From: an uncultured Sinobacteraceae bacterium
GTDB lineage: Bacteria; Pseudomonadota; Gammaproteobacteria; Nevskiales; Nevskiaceae
Reading direction: 5' to 3'
DNA length: 64,000 nt
Assembly: GCA_903822975.1 (NCBI GenBank)
Contig: CAIJRD010000004.1
Span: 1-64,000 of the forward strand
Shown: positions 37,666 to 47,985 of the stretch, piece by piece
Layout of the letters: every line of letters begins with the position of its first letter
Numbering within the stretch: the stretch's first letter is position 1
Position numbers and translations under genes: made by a program
Notes under the pieces: generated by a model
What the model was told of the DNA's origin: nothing
What the model saw: the letters and a program-made list of their open reading frames with translations, nothing else
Database searches by the model: none

Positions 37666-38286
37666 CTAGCCGGCCAGCAGCAAGCCGGCGATGCCCCACA
37701 TGGTGATCGCGATCATGGCGTCGAGGACGCGCCAGGTCATGGGCTTGCGGAACAACGGCGCGAGCCGGCCGGCGCCGTAGCCGAGGCCATAGAACCAGAT
37801 CAGCGAAACCGACATCGCGCCGAGCGCGAAATAAATGCGCGGACCGGCCGGGTAGCGACCGCCGATCCCGCCGAGCAGCAGCACGGTATCGAGATACACA
37901 TGTGGATTCAGCCAGGTCATCGCCAGGCAGGTCAGCACTGCCTTGCGCAGGCTGCCATTCGCGCCGGGTGCTGCATCTGGCAGCAGTTGCTGTGGCTTCA
38001 GCGCGGCGAGCGCACTGCGTGCGCCGTAGACGACGAGGAAGGCGACGCCGATCCAGGTGACGGCCTTCAACCACTGCGGGTGCGATTGCACCAGGCTGCC
38101 GAAACCGGCGCAGCCCAGCGCGATCAGCGTGGCATCGGAGACGAAACAGATCGTTGCGAGTGTGAAAACATGCTCGCGCTTGAGTCCCTGCCGCAGCATG
38201 AAGGCGTTCTGCGCGCCGATTGCGACGATCAGCGAGGCGGTCAGGCCGAAGCCGTTGGCCAGGGCCTGCAACTCAGGCGTCACCAC
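37666..38286 (-). CDS. LysE/ArgO-type amino acid exporter
   Basis: This inner-membrane protein of 206 residues has six hydrophobic segments. The start GTG at 38286 follows GGGAGAG. Landmarks are VAIGAQNAFMLRQGL near 20-34, typical of LysE/ArgO, the MTWLNPHVYLDT box near 125, and a C-terminal helix near 185-205. It probably exports basic amino acids such as arginine or lysine. It is monocistronic; no LysG-type regulator is visible beside it. Confidence 0.88.
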   Translation of the reverse strand: MVTPELQALANGFGLTASLIVAIGAQNAFMLRQGLKREHVFTLATICFVSDATLIALGCAGFGSLVQSHPQWLKAVTWIGVAFLVVYGARSALAALKPQQLLPDAAPGANGSLRKAVLTCLAMTWLNPHVYLDTVLLLGGIGGRYPAGPRIYFALGAMSVSLIWFYGLGYGAGRLAPLFRKPMTWRVLDAMIAITMWGIAGLLLAG

Positions 38287-38303
38287 GTTTTGCTCTCCCA
38301 ATG

Positions 38304-38332
38304 AAAAAGGCCGCGGCTGTTACGCCGCGGCC
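38304..38332 (-). terminator. Rho-independent terminator of typA
   Basis: GGCCGCGGC and GCCGCGGCC (38309-38332) pair perfectly with a 6-base loop. On the minus strand they are followed by a run of T opposite AAAAA at 38304-38308. It lies 26 bp after the typA stop and immediately before the ribosome-binding site of the LysE-family gene. A small hairpin (38342-38358) directly after the stop may also contribute. Confidence 0.85.
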
Positions 38333-38358
38333 CTGACCAGCGCGCTTTGCGAAAGCGC

Positions 38359-40194
<1,836 letters not shown>

Positions 40195-40788
40195 AAAAAC
40201 ACTTCCGGTGATATAGCGCCGCGGGGAGACCGGCGAACCGGATGGTTCGTTGGGCCGCATCCTGCAAAGGGTTCGCGTTGAGGCGTGCGAGGGGCGCAGG
40301 AATGCCTTTATGCTGCGACGCGGCAAAAAAGGTCGCGTAGTTTACTCGGGGCGCGGTTTTTTCGCACGGCACGGCTTGACAGCCGGTTGCGCGCGCTCGA
40401 ATGGCGGGGCCGCGGGGCTGTTTGGGATGCGTGCCGGGCCGCCTTCGCAGGGATGCGATGCACCGTGCGCCTCCCGTTGCGGCCCAAGTTCTGCGCCCGT
40501 CCTGCACCCGTCCTGCGCTCGAGCAACGCGGCCGCGGCCGCAATCTCCCCACCGCCACCGCCGTCGGACGCAACGGCGACGCTGGCATCGTTCATGCAAT
40601 CGCTGTCATCGACGCTGCAAACTCGTGGCGACTTCGCATCCTGCCGATGTGACGCCCCGGATTTGTGCGGCGCCGCGCCGCGGATCGACGCCGTGCTGCA
40701 TTCCGGCTCGAAGTGGCACTGCTTCAAGTTGCGTCAGGGATGCGGCTCGCGCGCTACGTGGGCTGTTGACGTCGTTCGGGGAACAACG
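40195..40788. other. Long divergent spacer between typA and the TonB receptor
   Basis: Nothing coding is convincing here. Frames on both strands stay open, including the receptor frame upstream to 40285, but they lack family similarity and look like GC-rich shadows. Promoters for both divergent genes should lie here; I cannot place them confidently. The length (594 bp) leaves room for a small RNA or regulatory leader. Confidence 0.5.
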
Positions 40789-43239
40789 ATGGGGATCATG
40801 CATATCCGCTGCGATCGGTGCAGTGCCGCGTTCGCGCTGGCGTCGGAACTGTGCCTGGGCCTTGGCCTGGGTCTCGGCCTCAGCGTGGCCGCGACGGCGT
40901 ATGCGTCGGCGCCCGCCGACAGTGACGCTAGTTCGGCACCGCAACTCGAAACCGTCGTCGTCACCGCGCAGAAGCGCAGCGAGAATCTGAACGACGTGCC
41001 GATCAGCATTTCGGTGGTGTCGGGCGATCAGTTGCAGAAGCGGCATATCGAGACCTACGAGGATCTGACCCGCGCGGTGCCCGATCTGTCGTCGACCAAT
41101 GGCGGCGGCGCGGGCATGAGCAACATCGAAATCCGCGGCATCAGTTCGGCGGCCGGCACTGCCACCGTCGGCACCTATCTGGATGACGTGTCGATGACGA
41201 TTCCGAACAGTCTCGACATCGGCTCGACCGAACCGCGCTTCTTCGACATCGACCAGGTCGAGGTGCTGCGCGGGCCGCAGGGCACTTTGTATGGCGCCAG
41301 TTCGATGGGTGGCACGATCAAGTTCAGCAGCCGCCAGCCCGACCCCAATCACCGCGAGGGCTCGGTCTACAGCGATCTTTCGGTCACCCAGCACGGCGGC
41401 TTCAATCATCTGGAGCAGGGCGTGCTGAACCTGCCGATCGTCGCCGGCGTGTCCGCCTTGCGGCTCGGTGTGCAGTACTCCGACACCAGCGGCACTATCG
41501 ATCAGTTGTCGCCCGCGCTGGCCGCCGACGGCGAGACGGCGCTGCCGCAAACGGTGACCCAGCACAACATCAACAGCGACCGTGCGCTGGTGCTGCGCGG
41601 CAGCTTTCTGTACGCCGCCGGTGGCCTGTCGGTGGAACCGGCGCTGTTCTTTCAACGCGAGCAGACCAGCAATACCGATCTGTTCGATCTGGCGACGCCG
41701 CTGCAGACGGCCAAGCTGGTGCCGGAATCCGGCTCCGACGCGTTCTTCGTGCCGAGCCTGACGCTCAAGGACGATCTCGGCTTCGGCGATCTGACTTCGG
41801 TGACGAGCTTCTTCTGGCGTCACTTCCGCACCATCCGCGACGGCACCAGCTACAACAGCGCCTATCTGGCCGAACTGCTCGCTGGCGATAGCGACCTCAG
41901 CGCGCAATATCCGGACGTCGATCCGGCACCGGTCGGCGTGCGGCCGGGTCCGGCGCTGTACACGCCGACGGTGCTGCAGGGTGCCGAGGAGTTCCGCATC
42001 GCGTCGAAATCCATCGCCGAGAGCGGCCATCCCTACACCTGGCTCGCCGGCATCTATCTGGCCGACCAACACTCGCACTTCAGCGACAACGAATATGTCG
42101 ACAACGCGCTCGACACGCTGACCTCGCTGTACGGCACCGACGGTGCTTCGATCCTGATCCAGAACCTGATGGACCCGGTCGACGATGGCGGCGCCGGACT
42201 CACGCTGCAGCAGGCGCAGCTCGATGTAGCGAGCGGCAATCGCGTGTACTACAACGAATCGAGCGAAGACAGTCGACAGGCCTCGGTGTTCGGCGAGTTC
42301 AACTACGTCCCGGTTCAACGGCTGACCCTGACCGCCGGCCTGCGTTACCTGGTGGCACGCACCAGCGTCGACAACCTGGTCGGCGGCTACTACAACGCCG
42401 ATGCGCCGAGCGACACCTCGAATGTCTCGCACGCCTATTCGTTCACGCCGAAAGCTTCGGTGCGGCTGCAGATCGCGCGCAATGCCTCGGTCTACGCCAC
42501 CGCCGTCAAAGGTTTCCGACTCGGTGGCGCCAACCTGCAGGTGCCCTATTACGGCTGTCATGCCGACGAAGTCGCGCAGGGCGTCGGCGCACCGCCGAGC
42601 AACTACAACCCGGACTCGTTGTGGAGTTATGAAGTCGGCGAGAAGTCGACTTTCTTCGGCAATCGCATGTCGATCGACGCGGCGGTTTACTACATCGACT
42701 GGAGCAAGGTGCAGCAGCAGATTTTTCTCAACACCTGCGGTTTCGATTTCACCGAGAACGCCGGCAAGGCACGCAGCTACGGCGCCGATCTGGCCATACG
42801 CGGCAAGCTGACGCGCCATCTCACCGCCACGCTGAACGCCAACGACACCCAGGCTTCAATTACCAGCGCGGCAGTCGGCAGCGGTGCGGACAACGGCAGC
42901 CGCCTGATCGGCGTGCCGCTGTGGAGCCTCAGCTCGGGACTGCTCTACACCGGCGCGCTGACCGATACGATTCAAGGTCTCGCCACCGTCGACGTCGCCT
43001 GGGCCGGACCGAGCCGCGGTTCGTTCAGCGCCGACGATCCCGAGTACAAGCGCCCCTTGTACAGCCTGGTCAACGCCAGCCTCGGTGCGACGTTTTTCGA
43101 AAAGCTCGACCTCGCGGTGTATTGCAAGAACCTGCTCGACCAGGACAAAGTGATCCAGACGATTCAGCGGCTCGATGTCGACCAGGGCTATGTGCCGCGC
43201 CCGCGCACGGTCGGCATGACGCTGTCGATGGCGTTCTGA
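40789..43239 (+). CDS. TonB-dependent outer-membrane receptor
   Basis: The protein has 816 residues from the ATG at 40789, which has GGGGA upstream. A signal peptide rich in Leu-Gly repeats ends near AYASA. The plug starts with LETVVVTAQKRSENLNDVP, a TonB-box-type region, and continues with VLRGPQGTLYGASSMGG. The barrel ends in TVGMTLSMAF. This class imports bulky substrates such as siderophores, cobalamin or aromatic compounds. It stands 123 bp before the amine dehydrogenase genes, so uptake of an aromatic amine or related substrate is possible but unproved. Confidence 0.9.
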   Translation: MGIMHIRCDRCSAAFALASELCLGLGLGLGLSVAATAYASAPADSDASSAPQLETVVVTAQKRSENLNDVPISISVVSGDQLQKRHIETYEDLTRAVPDLSSTNGGGAGMSNIEIRGISSAAGTATVGTYLDDVSMTIPNSLDIGSTEPRFFDIDQVEVLRGPQGTLYGASSMGGTIKFSSRQPDPNHREGSVYSDLSVTQHGGFNHLEQGVLNLPIVAGVSALRLGVQYSDTSGTIDQLSPALAADGETALPQTVTQHNINSDRALVLRGSFLYAAGGLSVEPALFFQREQTSNTDLFDLATPLQTAKLVPESGSDAFFVPSLTLKDDLGFGDLTSVTSFFWRHFRTIRDGTSYNSAYLAELLAGDSDLSAQYPDVDPAPVGVRPGPALYTPTVLQGAEEFRIASKSIAESGHPYTWLAGIYLADQHSHFSDNEYVDNALDTLTSLYGTDGASILIQNLMDPVDDGGAGLTLQQAQLDVASGNRVYYNESSEDSRQASVFGEFNYVPVQRLTLTAGLRYLVARTSVDNLVGGYYNADAPSDTSNVSHAYSFTPKASVRLQIARNASVYATAVKGFRLGGANLQVPYYGCHADEVAQGVGAPPSNYNPDSLWSYEVGEKSTFFGNRMSIDAAVYYIDWSKVQQQIFLNTCGFDFTENAGKARSYGADLAIRGKLTRHLTATLNANDTQASITSAAVGSGADNGSRLIGVPLWSLSSGLLYTGALTDTIQGLATVDVAWAGPSRGSFSADDPEYKRPLYSLVNASLGATFFEKLDLAVYCKNLLDQDKVIQTIQRLDVDQGYVPRPRTVGMTLSMAF

Positions 43240-43362
43240 ATGTCGAACCGATCCCGCAGTCTCGATCACCGCAACCCATCGCGGCGCGATAAGCTCAGGG
43301 GCGGCCGCGCGCAGCGCGCCTGCCTGCATTCGAAATCAAAGCAGTCCGGAGTTTAAGGATCG

Positions 43363-44550
43363 ATGACTCACGTCGACTTCAAACGCGCGGCCCGCCGGCT
43401 GATGTTCGCACTGCTCGGCAGTGTCAGCCTGAGTGGGATTTTTTGCGCGGCGCTGGCGTCACCGGAATCCACCGATGAAACGCTGTCGTTGGCGAGCATC
43501 CCGGCGGACGTGAAGCACACGGTCTACATGCCCGATCTCGCGTACAACCATTTCGTCGACGGCCTGGTGCGCATCGTCGATGGTGACAGCCTGCGCTATC
43601 TGGGCACGCTGTCGATGGGCTTCATGGGCTTCTTCAATACGTCGCGCGACGGCAACACTTTGTATACAGCCGGCACCTATTACGAACGTCTCAATCGCGG
43701 CAAACGCACCGACACCATCGCGATCTACGATGCGCACAGCCTGCAGCTGCTGCGCGAAGTGGTGATACCGACCAAGCACGCGCAGGATCTGCCCTACCCG
43801 GCGTTCCTGGTGCCGGCCTGGACCGGCCCGCTGGTGTTCGAACAAAACGCCACACCGGCTTCGTCGGTGACCGTGATCGACAGCCTCGCCGGCCGCTTCG
43901 TCGGCGAAGTTGAAACCGCGGGCTGCTCCGGTATTTTCCCGTCGTCGAAACTGCCATCGCGATTCAGCACGCTGTGCGGCGATGGTACGGCGCTGACCGT
44001 GAGCCTCGATGCCGGCGGCAAGGAGCTTTCGCGTCTGCGCAGCGCCAAGCTGTTCGATCCGGATGCCGATGCACTGTTCACCGCAGTGGCCGACGACGGT
44101 GATCGCGAGATCTTCCTGTCGTTCAATGGCGTGCTGCATTTCGTCGACGTATCCGGTGAACGCGCGGTGGAAACCGAAAAGCCCTGGTCGATCGTCAATG
44201 CCACGCTCGCGCGCGAAAACTGGCGCCCCGGCGGCAATCAGGTGCTGGCCCTGCATCGCGAAAGCCATCAGCTGTTCGTAACCATGCACCGTCACGGCAA
44301 GGAAGGCAGCCACAAGGTGCCGGCGGATGAAATCTGGCAGATCGACCTGTCACAGCATCGCGTGGTCAAGCGCATTTTCGGCACGCAGGCGCTGAGTGTG
44401 GCGGTGACGCAGGGCGCGCATCCGCTGCTGTTCGCGGTCAGCGCCGATGATGGTTCGATGAGCCGCTACGACGTCGAAGCCGGGCTTGCCCATACCGGCG
44501 AAATCGCCAAGCCGCTGCTGGAATCGGCGGCTACGCTGATGGTGCACTGA
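43363..44550 (+). CDS. aauB: Amine dehydrogenase large subunit
   Basis: The 395-residue protein has a signal peptide and the seven-bladed beta-propeller repeat pattern of the methylamine/aromatic-amine dehydrogenase heavy chain. MPDLAYNHFVDGLVRIVDGD opens it and WQIDLSQHRVVKRI is near the end; TLYTAGTYYERLNRGKRTD is another typical piece. The large subunit supports the TTQ-carrying small subunit. The gene order large subunit, MauE, MauD, small subunit is the same as aauBEDA. Start: ATG 43363. Confidence 0.88.
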   Translation: MTHVDFKRAARRLMFALLGSVSLSGIFCAALASPESTDETLSLASIPADVKHTVYMPDLAYNHFVDGLVRIVDGDSLRYLGTLSMGFMGFFNTSRDGNTLYTAGTYYERLNRGKRTDTIAIYDAHSLQLLREVVIPTKHAQDLPYPAFLVPAWTGPLVFEQNATPASSVTVIDSLAGRFVGEVETAGCSGIFPSSKLPSRFSTLCGDGTALTVSLDAGGKELSRLRSAKLFDPDADALFTAVADDGDREIFLSFNGVLHFVDVSGERAVETEKPWSIVNATLARENWRPGGNQVLALHRESHQLFVTMHRHGKEGSHKVPADEIWQIDLSQHRVVKRIFGTQALSVAVTQGAHPLLFAVSADDGSMSRYDVEAGLAHTGEIAKPLLESAATLMVH

Positions 44551-44564
44551 AGGGACTGAAGGTG

Positions 44565-45119
44565 ATGAACGAAACCCTCGATCTGGATCTGGTTGCCGGT
44601 GCCGTGCGCCAGGCGATGGCGTTGATCCTGGTGGTCGGCGCCGCGCACAAGCTGCGGCTGGGTGCGGCATTCGGCGGCATCGTTGCGGCGTATCGGCTGC
44701 TGCCGCAGCCGCTGCTGGCCCCGGCGACCTGGTTGCTGCCGCGACTCGAACTCGCGGCTGCCGCCGCGCTGCTATGGCCGGGCCTTGCTCTTCTTTCAGT
44801 AGCGCCCGCGCTGATGCTGTTGCTGCCGATGACCTTGGCGGTGGCGATCAATCTGGCGCGCGGGCGCAGCGAGATCGACTGCGGCTGCGGCGGCACGCGC
44901 GGGCAAGGCCTGTCCAACGGGCTGGTCGTACGCAATATCGTGCTGATGCTGTCACTGCTGTGCGCTGCACGGCCGCTGCATCTCGCCGCACTCGGGGTCG
45001 GCGGCATTGCGTTGATGTCGGCGCTCGGGCTTGCGTTATCGAGCCTGTACTTTTCATCGAGCCAGTTGCTTGCGAATGCAAGACAATGGCGCGTGCTTGT
45101 CGGAGCGGATCGCGCATGA
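44565..45119 (+). CDS. MauE-type methylamine utilization membrane protein
   Basis: The 184-residue protein has four hydrophobic helices and the motif DCGCGG near residue 105 of the DoxX-like MauE family. AGGGA precedes the ATG at 44565 by nine bases, and the gene starts 14 bp after the large-subunit stop. MauE with MauD is needed to form the many disulfides of the small subunit in the periplasm. The stop overlaps the mauD start (ATGA). Confidence 0.88.
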   Translation: MNETLDLDLVAGAVRQAMALILVVGAAHKLRLGAAFGGIVAAYRLLPQPLLAPATWLLPRLELAAAAALLWPGLALLSVAPALMLLLPMTLAVAINLARGRSEIDCGCGGTRGQGLSNGLVVRNIVLMLSLLCAARPLHLAALGVGGIALMSALGLALSSLYFSSSQLLANARQWRVLVGADRA

Positions 45120-45742
45120 GCCTGCTGCTACTGTCGAACGTGCTGCTGTGGATCACCACGCTGGCGCTCGGCGCGGCGGTGCTGGTGCTCGCGCGGCAGA
45201 TCGGCGTGCTGCACGAACGCATCAGTCCGATGGGCGCGCTGTCGATCGACTCCGGACCGAAAATCGGTGAAGCCGCACCGCTGATGGAGCTGACAACCCT
45301 GGAAGGCCGCAGCTATACGCTCGGCACGCCACGCGAACGCAGCCTGTTGCTGTTCTTCCTGTCGCCGACCTGCCCGGTCTGCAAGAAACTGCTGCCGGTG
45401 CTGCGCTCGCTGCGCAGCGACGAAGCACGTCGACTGGAAATCCTGCTGTGCAGCGACGGCGAGCCCGACGAGCATCGCGCATTCCAGCGCGCGCAGCGGC
45501 TCGAAGCGTTTCCGTATGTCGTTTCGACTGAGCTCGGCCTCCGTTTCCGCGTCGGCAAGCTGCCGTATGCGGTGCTGATGGACGCGCAGGGCCAGATTCG
45601 CAGCAAGGGTCTGGTGAACAACCGCGAACAAATCGAAAGTCTGCTTGAAGCTCAGGATCTCGGCGTCGCCACGCTGCAGGAATATCGGGCGCGCCAGATC
45701 GCACAGGCCGCTGTCACCGCGTCCGTGAAACTCGACGATTGA
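45116..45742 (+). CDS. MauD-type thioredoxin-fold protein
   Basis: The 208-residue protein has an N-terminal membrane anchor (about 3-26) and a periplasmic thioredoxin-fold domain with CPVC at 86-89. It belongs to the MauD family that introduces or isomerises disulfides in the amine dehydrogenase small subunit. GGAG precedes the ATG, which overlaps the mauE-type stop. It is followed by the small-subunit gene after 58 bp. Confidence 0.9.
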   Translation: MSLLLLSNVLLWITTLALGAAVLVLARQIGVLHERISPMGALSIDSGPKIGEAAPLMELTTLEGRSYTLGTPRERSLLLFFLSPTCPVCKKLLPVLRSLRSDEARRLEILLCSDGEPDEHRAFQRAQRLEAFPYVVSTELGLRFRVGKLPYAVLMDAQGQIRSKGLVNNREQIESLLEAQDLGVATLQEYRARQIAQAAVTASVKLDD

Positions 45743-45800
45743 GGCACCAGCACATCATGAGCCACTGTCCGCACCGCCTGCATCGACCGGAACCGCCGCG

Positions 45801-46304
45801 ATGAAATCGCTCGAAGAGCACTGTGAAGCCTTTACCCGTCAGCTGGCGATGCGCAGTTCGCGACGCGGTTTCATCACGCGCGTCGCCAAGCTGTTGGCCG
45901 CCTCAGCAGCACTCGGGCCGCTGCTGCCGGTGGCGCGCGGTGCTGCGGTGGCGACACCGGAAACCAGCGACGACCAGCACTGCGATTACTGGAAGTACTG
46001 CTCGGTCGACGGCTTCCTGTGCAGCTGCTGCGGCGGCACGTCCACGCAATGTCCGCCGGGCACCTCGCAGTCCAAACTGAGCTGGGTCGGCACCTGCCGC
46101 AACGCCGCCGACGGCAAGGATTACCTCGTCAGCTACAACGACTGCTGCGGCGTCTCGTCTTGCGGCCGCTGCTCCTGCAATTCAAATGTCGGCGATCGCC
46201 CAGGCTATGCGATGGGCGTGCACAACGACATCAATTGGTGCCAGGGCAACGACGCCTCGACGATCTACCATTGCACGGTGTCGCTGGTGGTCGGCCAGGC
46301 TTGA
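45801..46304 (+). CDS. aauA: Aromatic amine dehydrogenase small subunit (TTQ)
   Basis: The 167-residue precursor carries a Tat-type signal (SSRRGFITR near 19-27). The mature chain is rich in Cys, forming many disulfides. Trp95 (KLSWVG) and Trp146 (NDINWC) are 51 residues apart, exactly the spacing of the two Trp that form tryptophan tryptophylquinone in the Paracoccus enzyme, and Asp114 sits 19 residues after the first, matching catalytic Asp76. CSVDGFLCSCCGG and YNDCCG resemble the aromatic-amine rather than the methylamine enzyme from memory. The substrate preference needs testing. Confidence 0.93.
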   Translation: MKSLEEHCEAFTRQLAMRSSRRGFITRVAKLLAASAALGPLLPVARGAAVATPETSDDQHCDYWKYCSVDGFLCSCCGGTSTQCPPGTSQSKLSWVGTCRNAADGKDYLVSYNDCCGVSSCGRCSCNSNVGDRPGYAMGVHNDINWCQGNDASTIYHCTVSLVVGQA

Positions 46305-46309
46305 GAACC

Positions 46310-46825
46310 ATGCTTCGCTTCCGAGTCTGTAGCGCCGCTCGTTGCTGTGAACGAAACGGATCGCAGCGTTGGGCTTCGCGCCTGATCGCCGGTCTGCTGC
46401 TGGGCGTGGCAGCGCCCATCGTCTGCGCCGCGCAGTCGCCCGGCCAAAAGATTTTCAGCAGCGAATGCGCCAACTGCCACCAGCCCGACGGCGCTGGCGC
46501 GGTCGGCTTGGCACCGCCGCTGCGCGATTGCTTGAAGCCCTATCTCGCCAGCGCTGAAGGTCGCGGCTATCTCGCGCAGATCGTCGTCTCGGGCATGGCC
46601 GGGCCAATCAAGTCGAATGGGCAGATGTGGAACGGCGTGATGCCGAACTTCCGTCAACACAGCGATGCCGAGCTGGCCGCAACACTGGCCTACGTGCTGC
46701 AGCAGTTCAACGGCGTAGCCGCGAACGACCCGGCCTTGCCGACTGCCGCGCAAATCGCCGAGGCGCGTCAGCGCGCGCCCACACCCGGTGCGACGCGCAC
46801 GCTGCGCCAGCAGCTACGTCCTTGA
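46310..46825 (+). CDS. Periplasmic mono-haem cytochrome c
   Basis: The 171-residue protein has a signal peptide (cleavage near residue 40), one haem site CANCH at 53-57, and a likely sixth ligand Met111 in NGVMPNF. It begins five bases after the small-subunit stop, so it is probably cotranscribed with the dehydrogenase. A mono-haem cytochrome also follows aauBEDA in Alcaligenes by my recollection, and it may carry electrons from the enzyme to the oxidase. Confidence 0.88.
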   Translation: MLRFRVCSAARCCERNGSQRWASRLIAGLLLGVAAPIVCAAQSPGQKIFSSECANCHQPDGAGAVGLAPPLRDCLKPYLASAEGRGYLAQIVVSGMAGPIKSNGQMWNGVMPNFRQHSDAELAATLAYVLQQFNGVAANDPALPTAAQIAEARQRAPTPGATRTLRQQLRP

Positions 46826-46865
46826 GCATGCGGATCGGACACCGATACCCGCATCGATATTCCCG

Positions 46866-47588
46866 ATGACGGTTGAGCACTCGTCGAGTGAGCGCCCTGC
46901 GACGGCAGCGCCGATGACTGCGGCGATGACCCCAGCGGTCGCTCCTGCGGTTGCGCTCAGCCTTCATGCGGCCGTTGTTTGGCCGATTGAACGGACGATC
47001 GATCGGACGTTCGAATGGACCCTCGATCGCGCGGCCGATCCTGCGACGGAATCGGCGTCTGGATCGGCGCCTGGATCGGCATCTAGTTCGGCATCTGGTC
47101 CGACGATCACGCGCGCGATCGGCGCAGCGCCACAGCCGGCGCGGCAGCGTCGCGCGCGGATTGCGTGGCTGCTCGCCGGTGCCGCGCTGTTGCCCGCGCT
47201 ACGCGCGCAAGCGCTCGACGATCGACTCGAATATCGCCTGCACTGCTCGGGCTGTCACGGCGTCGATGGTCGCGGGCTGCCCGCCAACGGCATTCCGGAT
47301 CTCAACGACGCCGGACGCTGGGTCGGCACCGCGGCCGGTCGTCAATATCTGGTGCAAGTGCCCGGCATCGCGGCCAGCGGCATCGACGATGCGCTCGCCG
47401 CGCGGCTGCTGAACTGGTCGCTGAAAACCTATTCCAGCGAGCGACTGCCGGCCGACTTCCAGCCCTACACCGCGGCCGAAGTCGCGCGCGACCGCTTCGA
47501 CATGGCCACGGACGCCGGCACGCGTCGACTGCGTCTGTCGCAAGCGGCGATGCAGGCGCCGCCGGCGAAAAGTCGCAACGCACCCTGA
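46866..47588 (+). CDS. Second cytochrome c with a repeat-built N-terminal extension
   Basis: With an ATG at 46866 the protein has 240 residues. The haem site CSGCH is at 127-131 and the body continues QYLVQVPGIAASGIDDALAARLLNWSL. I see no Met-Pro ligand motif, so the sixth ligand is unclear. A signal-like helix (IAWLLAGAALLPALRAQA) begins near residue 99, after a stretch of roughly 100 residues built from degenerate 12-bp repeats. No nearer start codon is obvious, so export of this form is odd. It follows the first cytochrome by 40 bp. Confidence 0.72.
   Translation: MTVEHSSSERPATAAPMTAAMTPAVAPAVALSLHAAVVWPIERTIDRTFEWTLDRAADPATESASGSAPGSASSSASGPTITRAIGAAPQPARQRRARIAWLLAGAALLPALRAQALDDRLEYRLHCSGCHGVDGRGLPANGIPDLNDAGRWVGTAAGRQYLVQVPGIAASGIDDALAARLLNWSLKTYSSERLPADFQPYTAAEVARDRFDMATDAGTRRLRLSQAAMQAPPAKSRNAP
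46986..47096 (+). repeat. Two codon-phased 12-bp repeat families within the cytochrome gene
   Basis: The first family (from 46986) encodes IERT, IDRT, FEWT and LDRA. The second (47049-47096) is four tandem units, of the type GGATCGGCGTCT, encoding ESAS, GSAP, GSAS and SSAS. Both are in the frame of the cytochrome. Confidence 0.8.
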
Positions 47589-47985
47589 GCAAGGTCGGCC
47601 TGCTCGCGCCGGCACGCCGGAAAACAATCGCGGCATAAGCACTTTGATTTGGCAGACGCGTCGTTGATTCAACGTGAACCCCGGTTCGATTCGATGACGC
47701 CGACGGGTCGTCCATCGTGCAACCTCGATGCGTCTGAACAACCTGCTCGACACGCCGTGAAGTATCAGCCGGCCATGGCACCATCGCCGCGGTCGTCGCG
47801 CATCGCGCGGGCCGAGCCCGAAGCGCTCGGCTTCGAACGGCGTGCTCCCACGCGGAGGCACACCGGTTCGCTTGCACTCTGTGTAGCGCGTACAGCCAAG
47901 CGCCGCACATGCGCCGAACTGCAAGCAGCGCGACGCGCAAGGCGCCGCGCTTCACAGCGCGCGCGCAACTTGCGATGCTCGGCGC
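47589..47985. other. Intergenic region before the Fpg-type glycosylase
   Basis: No credible gene or terminator is found. The frames seen here have typical shadow composition. Confidence 0.45.

Noticed and set aside
38342-38358. Hairpin right after the typA stop as a second terminator
   Set aside because: Its 7-bp stem has no T-tract; the hairpin at 38309-38332 is the better terminator.
40285-40788. Extension of the TonB receptor upstream
   Set aside because: The signal peptide and ribosome-binding site lie at 40789; upstream residues look random.
40606-42819. Long open frame on the minus strand opposite the TonB receptor
   Set aside because: It mirrors the receptor codons, lacks family motifs and has the Arg/His-rich composition of an antisense shadow in GC-rich DNA.
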